A stretch of 64,000 nucleotides of DNA from Methylobacterium sp. NEAU K (GTDB taxonomy: Bacteria; Pseudomonadota; Alphaproteobacteria; Rhizobiales; Beijerinckiaceae). The notes under the pieces were generated by a model, which had not been told where the DNA came from, did not search any database, and saw only the letters and a program-made list of their open reading frames with translations. The stretch is from assembly GCF_030700285.1 (NCBI RefSeq), contig NZ_JAUYZJ010000015.1, positions 1-64,000 on the forward strand. Direction: 5' to 3'. The translations under genes and the position numbers were made by a program. Shown one piece after another: positions 9,142-16,484 of this stretch (its first letter is position 1; every line of letters starts with the position of its first letter).

Positions 9142-9885
9142 ATGGATGCGCATGAGCAGGCGCCCGGCCTCGTCCGGGGAGAGGGGCTGACGGCGTGGCG
9201 GCAGATCGCCGACGCGCTCACGGCCGACGTCGTGGCGGGGCGGTACGCGCCGGGGCAGCAGTTGCCGACCGAGGCGGCGCTCGCCGCGCGCTTCGCCGTC
9301 AACCGGCATACGGTGCGGCGGGCGCTCGCCGCCCTGGCAGAGGGCGGCCTGGTGCGCGCGAGCCAGGGGCGGGGCACCTTCGTCGAGGAGGCGCCGCTCG
9401 CCTACCCGATCGGTCCGCGCACCCGCTTCTCCGAGATCGTCACCGGGGCGGGGCGCGAGGCCTGGGGCGACCTGGTCGCCTCGGTCACCGTCACGGCCGG
9501 CCCCGACCAGGCCGAGGCCCTGTCGCTGCCCCCCGGCGCGCCGGTGCTGGAACTGCTGACGATCCATCGCGCGGACGGCGCCCCGATCTCGACGGCGCAG
9601 ACTTGGCTGCCGCTGCCGCGGTTTTCCGGTTTCGCAGATGCCTATGCCGCGCGCGGCTCGATCACCCGGGCGTTGGCGGCCTGCGGCGTCCACGACTACA
9701 CCCGGCTCTCGACGCGCATCCGTGCCCGCCCGGCCGACGCCCGCGAGGCGGAGCGCCTCGACATCGCGCCCGGGCGGGTCGTCATGGTGGTGTCGAGCGT
9801 CAACGTCGACCCCGCGGGCGCGCGCATCCAGGCGAACCGGACCCTGTTCGCCGCCGACCGTGTCGAGCTGGTGATCGGCGGGTGA
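9142..9885 (+). CDS. phnF: GntR/HutC-family transcriptional regulator PhnF
   Basis: PhnF is a probable ligand-responsive repressor of the C-P lyase genes. In the 247-residue protein, residues about 13-75 form the winged helix of the GntR family (LPTEAALAARFAVNRHTVRR, then ALAALAEGGLVRASQGRGTF). The rest is a UTRA effector domain of the HutC type (LTIHRADGAPISTAQTWLP and VVSSVNVDPAGARIQANRTLF). The gene is divergent from phnG and convergent with phnE2. The ATG at 9142 is preferred over an in-frame TTG at 9130. Confidence 0.92.
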   Translation: MDAHEQAPGLVRGEGLTAWRQIADALTADVVAGRYAPGQQLPTEAALAARFAVNRHTVRRALAALAEGGLVRASQGRGTFVEEAPLAYPIGPRTRFSEIVTGAGREAWGDLVASVTVTAGPDQAEALSLPPGAPVLELLTIHRADGAPISTAQTWLPLPRFSGFADAYAARGSITRALAACGVHDYTRLSTRIRARPADAREAERLDIAPGRVVMVVSSVNVDPAGARIQANRTLFAADRVELVIGG

Positions 9886-10003
9886 GGTCGTCCGAGCCCG
9901 CGATCGTATGATCGCGACCGCGCGGTGAGACTGAGACGACCCGACCCCGAACTCAGGGCTCCAGCGAGGGTGTGGAATTCCGCCGGCGCCTGCTCGTTCA
10001 CAG

Positions 10004-10042
10004 CGTCACTCCGGGATCCGCTTCGCGGCCCCGGGGGTGACG
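10004..10042. terminator. Hairpin between the convergent phnF and phnE2 genes
   Basis: The hairpin pairs CGTCACTCCGGG with CCCGGGGGTGACG around a GATCCGCTTCGCGG centre and is followed by GGTTTTTTAT on the + strand, so it could end phnF transcription. Its sequence resembles, in reverse orientation, the repeat at 2538-2575, so it may be an extragenic repeat that now serves as a terminator. Confidence 0.55.
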
Positions 10043-10108
10043 CGGTGGTTTTTTATGCTGTAGGCGCTTCATCACCCGGCCGCCGGTCCTCTTCGTCAAA
10101 CGAACGCT

Positions 10109-10978
10109 TCAGCGCGCGGCCGGCCCGATGATTGCCCGGCGCAGGCGGGTCGAGACCCAGTCGATCGCCGCCACGGTGACGAGAATCATCAGCACCAGGA
10201 ACGCGACCTGCTTGAGTTCCAGCACGCGGATCAGTTCGGTGAGGTACTGGCCGATGCCGCCCGCCCCGACGATGCCGATGATCGTGGCCGAGCGGGTGTT
10301 CGATTCGAAGAAGTACAGCACCTGGCTCGCCAGCACCGGCAGGACCCCGGGGATCAGCCCGAAGCGGATGCGGTGGAGGGCGGAGCCGCCCGAGGCGACG
10401 ACGCCCTCCCCCGGACGCCGGTCGCAAGTCTCGATCGCCTCCGCGAACAGCTTGCCCAACGCCCCGAAATCCGAGGACGCGATGGCGAGCGCCCCCGCGA
10501 AGGGACCGAGGCCGACGACATTGATCCAGATCAGCGCCCAGATCAGCACGTCCACCGAGCGCATCACGTCGAGGCCGCGGCGCACGGCGAAATGCGCGAA
10601 CGGGTTGGGCACGACGTTTCGGGCGGCGAGAAGCGCCACCGGAAAGGCCAGGATCGCCGCCGTGAGGGTGCCCAGGAAGGCGATGCCGAGGGTCTCGCCC
10701 AGCGCGTGCAGGAAAATCCGGAGATGTCCTTCGGGGGACGGGGGCAGCATCAGCGCCGCGAAGGCGCCGAGGCGCCCGAGCCCGTTGAGGAGCCGCCCGA
10801 GCGAGAAGTCGAACTGCCAGAACCCGAACCCTGCGAGTCCGGCCAGGAGGCCGAGAACCGCCAGCGTGCGCGCCCGCGCGACCCGATCGGTGCGAAACTG
10901 CGCCGGATACCGGGCGCGCAGCCGCGGGAGGTCGGCCCGGGCCGCCGCCCGCAGGGCTTCGGGGCGGGCGGCGTTCAT
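10109..10978 (-). CDS. phnE: Phosphonate ABC transporter permease PhnE, second copy
   Basis: Inner-membrane permease of the PhnCDE phosphonate importer. The 289-residue protein has several hydrophobic segments and the binding-protein-dependent permease EAA-type loop (GGSALHRIRFGLIPGVLPVL), followed by GIVGAGGIGQYLTELIRVLE, diagnostic for PhnE. Its start overlaps the stop of the other phnE (ATGA). The two phnE genes in tandem suggest a heterodimeric channel, as in many Rhizobiales. It is the last gene of the phnCDEE operon. Confidence 0.94.
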   Translation of the reverse strand: MNAARPEALRAAARADLPRLRARYPAQFRTDRVARARTLAVLGLLAGLAGFGFWQFDFSLGRLLNGLGRLGAFAALMLPPSPEGHLRIFLHALGETLGIAFLGTLTAAILAFPVALLAARNVVPNPFAHFAVRRGLDVMRSVDVLIWALIWINVVGLGPFAGALAIASSDFGALGKLFAEAIETCDRRPGEGVVASGGSALHRIRFGLIPGVLPVLASQVLYFFESNTRSATIIGIVGAGGIGQYLTELIRVLELKQVAFLVLMILVTVAAIDWVSTRLRRAIIGPAAR

Positions 10979-11856
10979 CGGGCGTCCTCCGGGCCGCTCA
11001 GCCGATGGCGGACCCGCTCCGTGGCGAGGTCGATGCAAACGACGGTCAGGATTATGAGAACGAGGATCGCACTCACGTCCGCGTAGTAGAAGTTGCGGAT
11101 CGCGGCCAGGAACTCCTGGCCGATCCCGCCGGCGCCGACGAAGCCCAGCACCGCCGCACCGCGGACATTGATCTCGAAGCGCAGCAGCGCGTAGGAGGCG
11201 AAATTCGGGAGCACCTGCGGCACCACGGCGAAGCGTACGGTCTCGATCCACGAGGCGCCCGCGGCGGACAGGCCTTCGACGGGACGCATGTCGATGTTCT
11301 CGACCACCTCGGAGAACAGCTTGCCGAGCGCCCCCGTGGTGTGGATCGCGATGGCCAGCACGCCGACCATCGGCCCGAGGCCGAAGGCGATCACGAAGAT
11401 CAGCGCGAACACCACGTCCGGGACGGTGCGGCACACCTCCAGGAAGCGCTTGGCGAGGATGCGCACCCCGCGCGACCGCACCAAGTTGGCGGCGGCGACG
11501 AAACTGAAGGCGAAGCCCGCGATCCCGCCGAGCAGCGTGCCGAGATAGGCCATCAGCAGGGTCTCGCCGAGGAGCGCCAGCCAGCCGGGCAGCCCCCAAT
11601 ACCAGGCGCGGACGTCCGCCAGCGGCTGCGCGAGGCCGATTGGCGGCAGGATCTGCGCGATATAGGCGGTGAACTTGCCGATGTTCTCCACGAAGACGAG
11701 CGGCCGCACCTCGGCGGCCAGCCCGGCGAGCAAGGCCAGCGCCGCGACGATGGCGAAGCCGGCCAGCGTGCGGCGGCGCGCGGCGCCGCTCGCCGCCGCG
11801 TACAGGCCGGAGAGGGCGGCTTCCCGCTCCGGCGGCAGGGGGGTCAGGCCGCGCAA
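10975..11856 (-). CDS. phnE: Phosphonate ABC transporter permease PhnE, first copy
   Basis: Partner permease of the phosphonate importer, 293 residues. It has about six membrane segments and the motifs AAGASWIETVRFAVVPQVLP (EAA loop) and GFVGAGGIGQEFLAAIRNF. No ATG precedes the conserved region, so the start is taken as the TTG at 11856, 16 bases after the phnD stop. The N-terminal 15 residues are therefore less certain. The stop overlaps the second phnE. Confidence 0.92.
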   Translation of the reverse strand: MRGLTPLPPEREAALSGLYAAASGAARRRTLAGFAIVAALALLAGLAAEVRPLVFVENIGKFTAYIAQILPPIGLAQPLADVRAWYWGLPGWLALLGETLLMAYLGTLLGGIAGFAFSFVAAANLVRSRGVRILAKRFLEVCRTVPDVVFALIFVIAFGLGPMVGVLAIAIHTTGALGKLFSEVVENIDMRPVEGLSAAGASWIETVRFAVVPQVLPNFASYALLRFEINVRGAAVLGFVGAGGIGQEFLAAIRNFYYADVSAILVLIILTVVCIDLATERVRHRLSGPEDAR

Positions 11857-11872
11857 GGCGGACGCGCCCGGA

Positions 11873-12802
11873 TCAGGACTTCTTGCGCTGCTCGTCGTTG
11901 AACTTCAGCATGTCGATGATCGGCTGATAGTCCTCGATCGTCACCGGGGTGAGGTCCTGGTCCTTGCCGTCTGAGAGGCGGTCGAACGCCGCCTTGTCGG
12001 CGCGCGGCAGGTCGATGAAGGCCTGGCGGATCTTGCCCTTCAGGTCGTCCGGCAGGCTGGCCAGCATGGCGTAGGGCCCTTCCGGCAGGAAGTCGGACTT
12101 GAACACCACCCGGAAGTCCGACTGCTGCATCGGCGTGCCGTCCGGCTTCTTGAGCATGCCCTTGGCGGCCATGCGGGTGACCATCGTGTCGGTCTCGGAG
12201 TTCCACAGGTTGGCGGCGGCGTCCACGGTGCCCTGGGTCAGCGCCAGCACGGCGTTCTCGTGGCTGCCGGCAAAGACGGCTTTGGCGAAGAACTTGTCCA
12301 CATCGTAGCCGGCCCGTTTCAGGAAGAAGCGCGGCGCCTGGTTCCCGGAGGTGGAGTTCGGGTCGACAAGAGCGAGGTTCTTGCCCTTCAGGTCCTCGAT
12401 CGTCTTGTACGGGCTCTTGGCCAGCACGTAGATCACCGAGTAATAGCCCGAGACGCCGGTCTCGTGCTTCGGGTTCACGATCGGCTGGATCTTCACCCCG
12501 GTCATCACGGCCCGGGAGAACGAGGCCGCGCCGTAGAACGCGATCTGGATGTTGCCGGCACGCTGGCCCTCGATCACAGCGGCGTAGTCGCTGGCCACCC
12601 GCAGCTTCACCGGTACGCCGACCGCCTTGGTCAGGTAGTTCGCCAGAGGCGCGTAGCGGTCGGTGGTGCCGCTGGCATTCTCCATCGGGATCACCGCCAG
12701 GGTCAGCTCGGGATACTGGGCCTTCCAATCCTGGGCGGCGGCCGGCAGGCCGAGAAGAGCGAGCCCCGCGGCGGCGCCGGCGAGGGTGCGTCGGGTGATC
12801 AT
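11873..12802 (-). CDS. phnD: Phosphonate ABC transporter substrate-binding protein PhnD
   Basis: Periplasmic protein that captures phosphonates (and possibly phosphate esters or phosphite) for the PhnC/PhnE importer. The 309-residue protein starts MITRRTLAGAAAGLALLGLP, a signal peptide with a twin-arginine-like MITRRT opening, cleaved near AAAQ. The binding core shows the PhnD-typical segments VIPMENASGTTDRYAPLANYL, GQRAGNIQIAFYGAASF and VDPNSTSGNQAPRFFL. A GCCGGCC/GGCCGGC hairpin lies between it and phnC. Confidence 0.95.
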   Translation of the reverse strand: MITRRTLAGAAAGLALLGLPAAAQDWKAQYPELTLAVIPMENASGTTDRYAPLANYLTKAVGVPVKLRVASDYAAVIEGQRAGNIQIAFYGAASFSRAVMTGVKIQPIVNPKHETGVSGYYSVIYVLAKSPYKTIEDLKGKNLALVDPNSTSGNQAPRFFLKRAGYDVDKFFAKAVFAGSHENAVLALTQGTVDAAANLWNSETDTMVTRMAAKGMLKKPDGTPMQQSDFRVVFKSDFLPEGPYAMLASLPDDLKGKIRQAFIDLPRADKAAFDRLSDGKDQDLTPVTIEDYQPIIDMLKFNDEQRKKS

Positions 12803-12838
12803 CGTGTCGTCCTTCGTCAGTGTGTGGAAGATGGACCG

Positions 12839-12855
12839 GCCGGCCAGTGGCCGGC
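12839..12855 (-). promoter_or_regulatory. Intercistronic hairpin between phnC and phnD
   Basis: A 7-bp GC stem (GCCGGCC / GGCCGGC) with a 3-base loop sits in the 111-base spacer between phnC and phnD and has no T tract. It could protect or unbalance mRNA so that the binding protein is made in excess, as is common for such hairpins. That role is inferred. Confidence 0.35.
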
Positions 12856-12913
12856 GGCTTTGGTCAGGCTTTTCCCGGTCCGTCGTCGGGCCCCGAAGAG
12901 CCGTGCGCCCGGC

Positions 12914-13762
12914 TCAGGCGCCGATGGCGGCCTCGCGGACGGGGCGCACCGGAACGCTGCCGGACCTCCCCGGCAGGGCCGCCCGCTGCTCCGCCTCGCG
13001 CTTCGCGGAATCGTCCAGCACCTCGCCGGCCTCCAAGCCGTAGAGCCGGCGCGCCACGTCCTCGGTAAGGTCGAAGGGGCCGCCCTCGAACACCACGCGG
13101 CCGGCCGCAAGGCCGACGAGGCGGTCGCAATAGGCGCGGGCGAGGTCGAGCGAGTGCAGGTTGCACAGCACAGTGATGCCGTAGCGCCGGTTCACGTCGG
13201 CGAGCGCGTCCATCACGAGGCGCGTGTTGCGCGGGTCGAGGGACGCCACCGGCTCGTCGGCGAGCAGGATCTCGGGCTCCTGCACGAGCGCGCGGGCGAT
13301 GGCCACGCGCTGCTGCTGCCCCCCCGACAGGCCGTCGGCCCGCTGGCCGGCGAACTCGCCCATGTCGAAGCTCTCCAGGGCGGCGAGCGCCATCGCCCGG
13401 TCCTCCTCGGACCAGAGCCGGAGCAGGGAGCGGTGTGTCGGCACATGACTGAGACGCCCCATCAGGACGTTCGTCATCACGTCGAGGCGGCCGACCAGGT
13501 TGAACTGCTGGAAGATCATAGCGCAGCGCGTACGCCATTCGCGCAGAGACCGGCCCGTCAGCGTCGTGACGTCGCGCCCATCGTACAGGATGCGCCCGGA
13601 ACTCGGGTCGACGAGACGATTGATCAGGCGCAGCAGGGTCGATTTTCCGGCGCCGGACCGGCCGATCACGCCGACGAAGCTGCCGCGCTCGATCCGCAGC
13701 GACACGCCGTCCACGGCGCGGCGGCCACCGTACTGACGCGTGAGATCCTCGACGACAATCAT
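12914..13762 (-). CDS. phnC: Phosphonate ABC transporter ATPase PhnC
   Basis: ATPase of the PhnCDE importer on the cytoplasmic face of the membrane. The 282-residue protein has Walker [16 protein letters not shown], the Q loop [13 protein letters not shown], the signature [16 protein letters not shown], Walker [14 protein letters not shown] and the PhnC-typical [14 protein letters not shown] switch region. About 25 extra, poorly conserved residues extend the C terminus. It is the first gene of phnCDEE, and a PHO-box-like repeat lies 39-60 bases upstream of the start. Confidence 0.95.
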   Translation of the reverse strand: MIVVEDLTRQYGGRRAVDGVSLRIERGSFVGVIGRSGAGKSTLLRLINRLVDPSSGRILYDGRDVTTLTGRSLREWRTRCAMIFQQFNLVGRLDVMTNVLMGRLSHVPTHRSLLRLWSEEDRAMALAALESFDMGEFAGQRADGLSGGQQQRVAIARALVQEPEILLADEPVASLDPRNTRLVMDALADVNRRYGITVLCNLHSLDLARAYCDRLVGLAAGRVVFEGGPFDLTEDVARRLYGLEAGEVLDDSAKREAEQRAALPGRSGSVPVRPVREAAIGA

Positions 13763-13800
13763 ACATCCATCCGCTGCGGGGCGGCCGCAGCTAAACGCCG

Positions 13801-13822
13801 ATTACACGACGATTGGATGACG
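13801..13822 (-). promoter_or_regulatory. PHO-box-like 11-bp tandem repeat before phnC
   Basis: On the minus strand two contiguous 11-mers, CGTCATCCAAT and CGTCGTGTAAT, match at 8 of 11 positions. They have the GTCAT core and 11-bp period of PhoB binding sites (consensus CTGTCAT, 4 AT-rich bases, CTGTCAT). The box is 39 bases upstream of phnC in the right orientation. Confidence 0.6.
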
Positions 13823-13884
13823 AATACGGGTTCGATTCCGGCCTCCGGGCACCCAGATCTTATGTTAGGCGGCTAAATCACGAC

Positions 13885-14505
13885 TCAAAGCTCGTACCGA
13901 TCCAGGAAAGCCTCGATCGGAAGGGCGCGGAAATCCGGGAGCGCCCGGCGCAGGCGCCCGTGGTCCCAATCCCACCAGGCGAGGCGTTCGAGACGCGCGG
14001 CAATCGGTTCGGGAAAGCGGCGCCGCACCGGCCGGGCCGGGTTGCCGACCACGATCGTGTAGGCCGGGACATCGCGCGTGACGATCGCCCCCGCCCCGAC
14101 CACCGCGCCAGTGCCGACCGTGCGGCCGGGCAGGATCACCACCCCGTGGCCGATCCAGACGTCGTGTCCGATCGTCACGGGGCTGGCCCGGCGGCGATCG
14201 AAGAAGGAATCCTCGTCCGTCTCCTCCGGCCAATAGGCGCGGGCCCGGTAGGTGAAATGCGCCTGCGCGGCGCGCTCCATGGGGTGGTTGCCGGGGTTGA
14301 TCCGCACACTGGCGGCGATCGAGCAGAACTTGCCGATGGTGGTGTAGATCACCTCGCCGTCCTGGGCGATGTAGGAATAGTCGCCGAGGTCCGTCTCGGT
14401 GAGGCGGGTGCGGGCGCCGACCTCGGTGTAGCGACCGAGCCGGCACTTTTCGATCCGGGCGCTCGGGTCGAGGGCGGGTTCGAGGCCGAGGAGCCGCTCA
14501 GCCAT
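13885..14505 (-). CDS. Phosphonate-associated hexapeptide-repeat acetyltransferase
   Basis: A left-handed beta-helix transferase of the xenobiotic acetyltransferase type that recurs in phosphonate operons. The 206-residue protein shows hexapeptide turns ([35 protein letters not shown]) and the [13 protein letters not shown] signature of the CAT/Vat family. Acetylation of aminoalkylphosphonates, as done by PhnO elsewhere, is a reasonable guess but not shown. The ATG overlaps the end of the DUF1045 gene by 8 bases, so the two are co-translated. phnC follows 122 bases downstream. Confidence 0.88.
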   Translation of the reverse strand: MAERLLGLEPALDPSARIEKCRLGRYTEVGARTRLTETDLGDYSYIAQDGEVIYTTIGKFCSIAASVRINPGNHPMERAAQAHFTYRARAYWPEETDEDSFFDRRRASPVTIGHDVWIGHGVVILPGRTVGTGAVVGAGAIVTRDVPAYTIVVGNPARPVRRRFPEPIAARLERLAWWDWDHGRLRRALPDFRALPIEAFLDRYEL

Positions 14506-15184
14506 GGGCCCGCCCGAAGGGCAGGCGCGCCAGGAGCCGGAACGGCTCGATCCCGTCCTGGGACAGGAGGCACACGGCATCGATCACCAGGGGCTCCGGG
14601 CCCGAGGCCGCGTAGGCTTCGGCGAGGCGCACATGCCAGGCGTCGCGCTCGGGCGCCGGCAGGGCGTCGGTCAGCGTCATGTGGAACCGAAAGGCCTCGA
14701 AGACGTGCGGATAGCCCCAGCGCTCCAGCAGCGCGCGGCCTCGCGGGCCGAGGCGCTCCGGGCGGCGCTTGGCGCGCTCGCACTCCGTCAGGGGCGCCCG
14801 CCAGGAATCGAGGGCGGCGACACACTCGGCGGCGAGCAGGCCGAGTTCCGGCGGCGGGGCCTCCGGCACCAGGGCGAGGAACGCGCCGAGCGCCGCGACC
14901 GTCAGCGGCCCGACCGTCACCGGGGGATGTGCGGCCGCGAGGCCTTGCGCCGCCGCGATGAGATCGGCTTCCGCTGCGCCCGGCGCGAGGCGCATCGGCG
15001 CCTTGAGGGTGGCGTGGAAGCCGTAGACCCGGGCGCCCGCCGTGACGGCGGCGAGGTCGCCGAGGCTGCTCGGATGCTGCACCGCGGCGCCGGAGGTGAC
15101 GTCGCAGCCGAGCACGGCGTTGCCGAAGGCCGCCAGACGCGAGCCGGGCGCGGGGAGCCAGTAGAGGGCGTAGCGGCGCGTCAC
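14498..15184 (-). CDS. DUF1045 2H-phosphoesterase-like phosphonate-operon protein
   Basis: The 228-residue protein carries the two HxT motifs of the 2H phosphoesterase fold, FHATLKAP near residue 56 and [11 protein letters not shown] near residue 165. It belongs to the family of uncharacterised proteins found beside phn genes. The 2H fold often opens cyclic phosphates. The window has no phnP, the usual enzyme for 5-phosphoribosyl 1,2-cyclic phosphate, so this protein may take that step (inference). A GTG start at 15184 ([15 protein letters not shown]) matches the family N terminus. The acetyltransferase gene overlaps its end. Confidence 0.85.
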   Translation of the reverse strand: MTRRYALYWLPAPGSRLAAFGNAVLGCDVTSGAAVQHPSSLGDLAAVTAGARVYGFHATLKAPMRLAPGAAEADLIAAAQGLAAAHPPVTVGPLTVAALGAFLALVPEAPPPELGLLAAECVAALDSWRAPLTECERAKRRPERLGPRGRALLERWGYPHVFEAFRFHMTLTDALPAPERDAWHVRLAEAYAASGPEPLVIDAVCLLSQDGIEPFRLLARLPFGRAHG

Positions 15185-15209
15185 GACTCGGCCTCCGGTC
15201 AGCCTGCGG

Positions 15210-16358
15210 TCACGCCGTCGGCGCGCAGGCGCGGTCGGCGCCCGCCCGGCGCGGGCGCACATCCATGGCGTTGCCGCGCCACACGATGGCGCTCTGGACC
15301 CAGGCCCCAAGCCAGATCGCCGGGATCAGGGCGTCGCGCACCAGGAAGGCCGCCAGCATGCGCGGCGAACGGTGCCAGCCCGCGCGGGTCGCGAGCCGGT
15401 GCTCGGCCAGATAGCACAGAGCGGCGAGGCCGGCAGCACCCGCGAGCCCGGCGAGGCTGCCGGCCCAGAGCGCGACCAGGAGCGCCGGCAGCAGCACGCC
15501 GCTGCCGATCTCCGGGGCGAAGAACAGCGGGAAGGTCACCCGCCGCAGCCGCGCCCAGCGCAACTGCCGCGCCCAGACCTCGCCGAAGCCGCGCGGTCCG
15601 AGCGGCTGCTCGAACGGGCTCGCCACGAGATAGACGCGCTTGCCGGCGGCACGCACCAGCTTGGTGGCGGCGGCATCCTCGGCGATCTCGGCCGCGAGCG
15701 CCTGCAGACCGCCTTGGGCATCCAGGAAGGGCTTGTGCCAGAGCATGCTCTTGCCCTGCGCGAAGCCCAGCCCGAACGTCTCGGCGGCGTATTGCCAGCG
15801 CGCCTGGAGCGTGTTGAGGAACGCGCATTCCACCTCGGCCATGAAGCTGGCCGGGCGGGCGCCCGCGGGGGTCGAGCAGACGAGGCCGGTATCGTCCCGC
15901 CAGGCGGCCTGGAGGCGCTGGAGATAGTCCGGCGGCATGGCCACGTTGGAATCGGCGAGCACGACCCAGTCGTGGGCGGCGGCGCGCCAGCCGCGCAGGC
16001 AGTTGTTCAGCTTCGGATTGTCGCTGACGCGCTCGTCGCCGAGGATCAGGCGGGCCGGCACGTGCGGGTGGGCGCTGACCAGGCGCTCGACCATCGGGAC
16101 GATCGGATCGGCCGGATCGGCGACGCAGAAGATCAGCTCGTAGGCGGGATAGGCGAGGCGGAAGCTGCGGGACAGCATCTCCTCGCTGAACGCCTCCACC
16201 CCGCGGAGCGGCCGCACCAGGGAGACGGGCGCGCCGGCCGGGAAGCGCGACGGGCCGTGGACCTCTCCGATGCGCCGGCCCGCGATCGCGATGCTGGCGA
16301 TCTGAACGAGGGCCAGGAGCGCGCCGAGGGACAGGGCCGGCACCGTGGCGTCTATCAT
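15210..16358 (-). CDS. GT21-type lipid glycosyltransferase (ceramide glucosyltransferase-like)
   Basis: Membrane glycosyltransferase of the ceramide glucosyltransferase/HpnI group. The 382-residue protein begins with one membrane segment (LSLGALLALVQIASIAI). It then has the GT-A core with SLVRPLRG, VLADSNVAM (metal-binding acidic site), EIAEDAA (catalytic acid region) and the processive-type QLRWARL, a (Q/R)xxRW motif. C-terminal membrane segments follow. It lies 25 bases before DUF1045 in the phn region and has no hopanoid genes nearby. A PHO-box-like site sits 47 bases upstream. GT21 relatives in Agrobacterium and Mesorhizobium make phosphate-starvation glycolipids, so a lipid-remodelling role is plausible. 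Confidence 0.82.
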   Translation of the reverse strand: MIDATVPALSLGALLALVQIASIAIAGRRIGEVHGPSRFPAGAPVSLVRPLRGVEAFSEEMLSRSFRLAYPAYELIFCVADPADPIVPMVERLVSAHPHVPARLILGDERVSDNPKLNNCLRGWRAAAHDWVVLADSNVAMPPDYLQRLQAAWRDDTGLVCSTPAGARPASFMAEVECAFLNTLQARWQYAAETFGLGFAQGKSMLWHKPFLDAQGGLQALAAEIAEDAAATKLVRAAGKRVYLVASPFEQPLGPRGFGEVWARQLRWARLRRVTFPLFFAPEIGSGVLLPALLVALWAGSLAGLAGAAGLAALCYLAEHRLATRAGWHRSPRMLAAFLVRDALIPAIWLGAWVQSAIVWRGNAMDVRPRRAGADRACAPTA

Positions 16359-16404
16359 GCAGATCCCTCGTGCGATCACTCGACCGGTCGCTAGCGGCCG
16401 GACC

Positions 16405-16422
16405 GCGTCAGTCGTGTGACAG
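16405..16422 (-). promoter_or_regulatory. PHO-box-like site before the GT21 gene
   Basis: The minus strand reads CTGTCACACGACTGACGC. The first heptamer matches the PhoB half-site CTGTCAT at 6 of 7 positions and the second at 4 of 7, with the correct 11-bp period. It lies 47 bases upstream of the glycosyltransferase start. Confidence 0.5.
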
Positions 16423-16484
16423 GGCTGGAGGCTCCCCGAGGCCGCCGCACTGTCGAGCGGCGGCCCGGGCTGCCCTCGCCAGCC

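Noticed and set aside
13829..13857. A tRNA gene
   Set aside because: Only the T-arm-like and acceptor-like 3' part is present. No D-arm, anticodon arm or matching acceptor 5' strand is found.
12260..13876. Long + strand frame opposite phnD and phnC
   Set aside because: It has no domain and runs through two well-recognised genes on the other strand.
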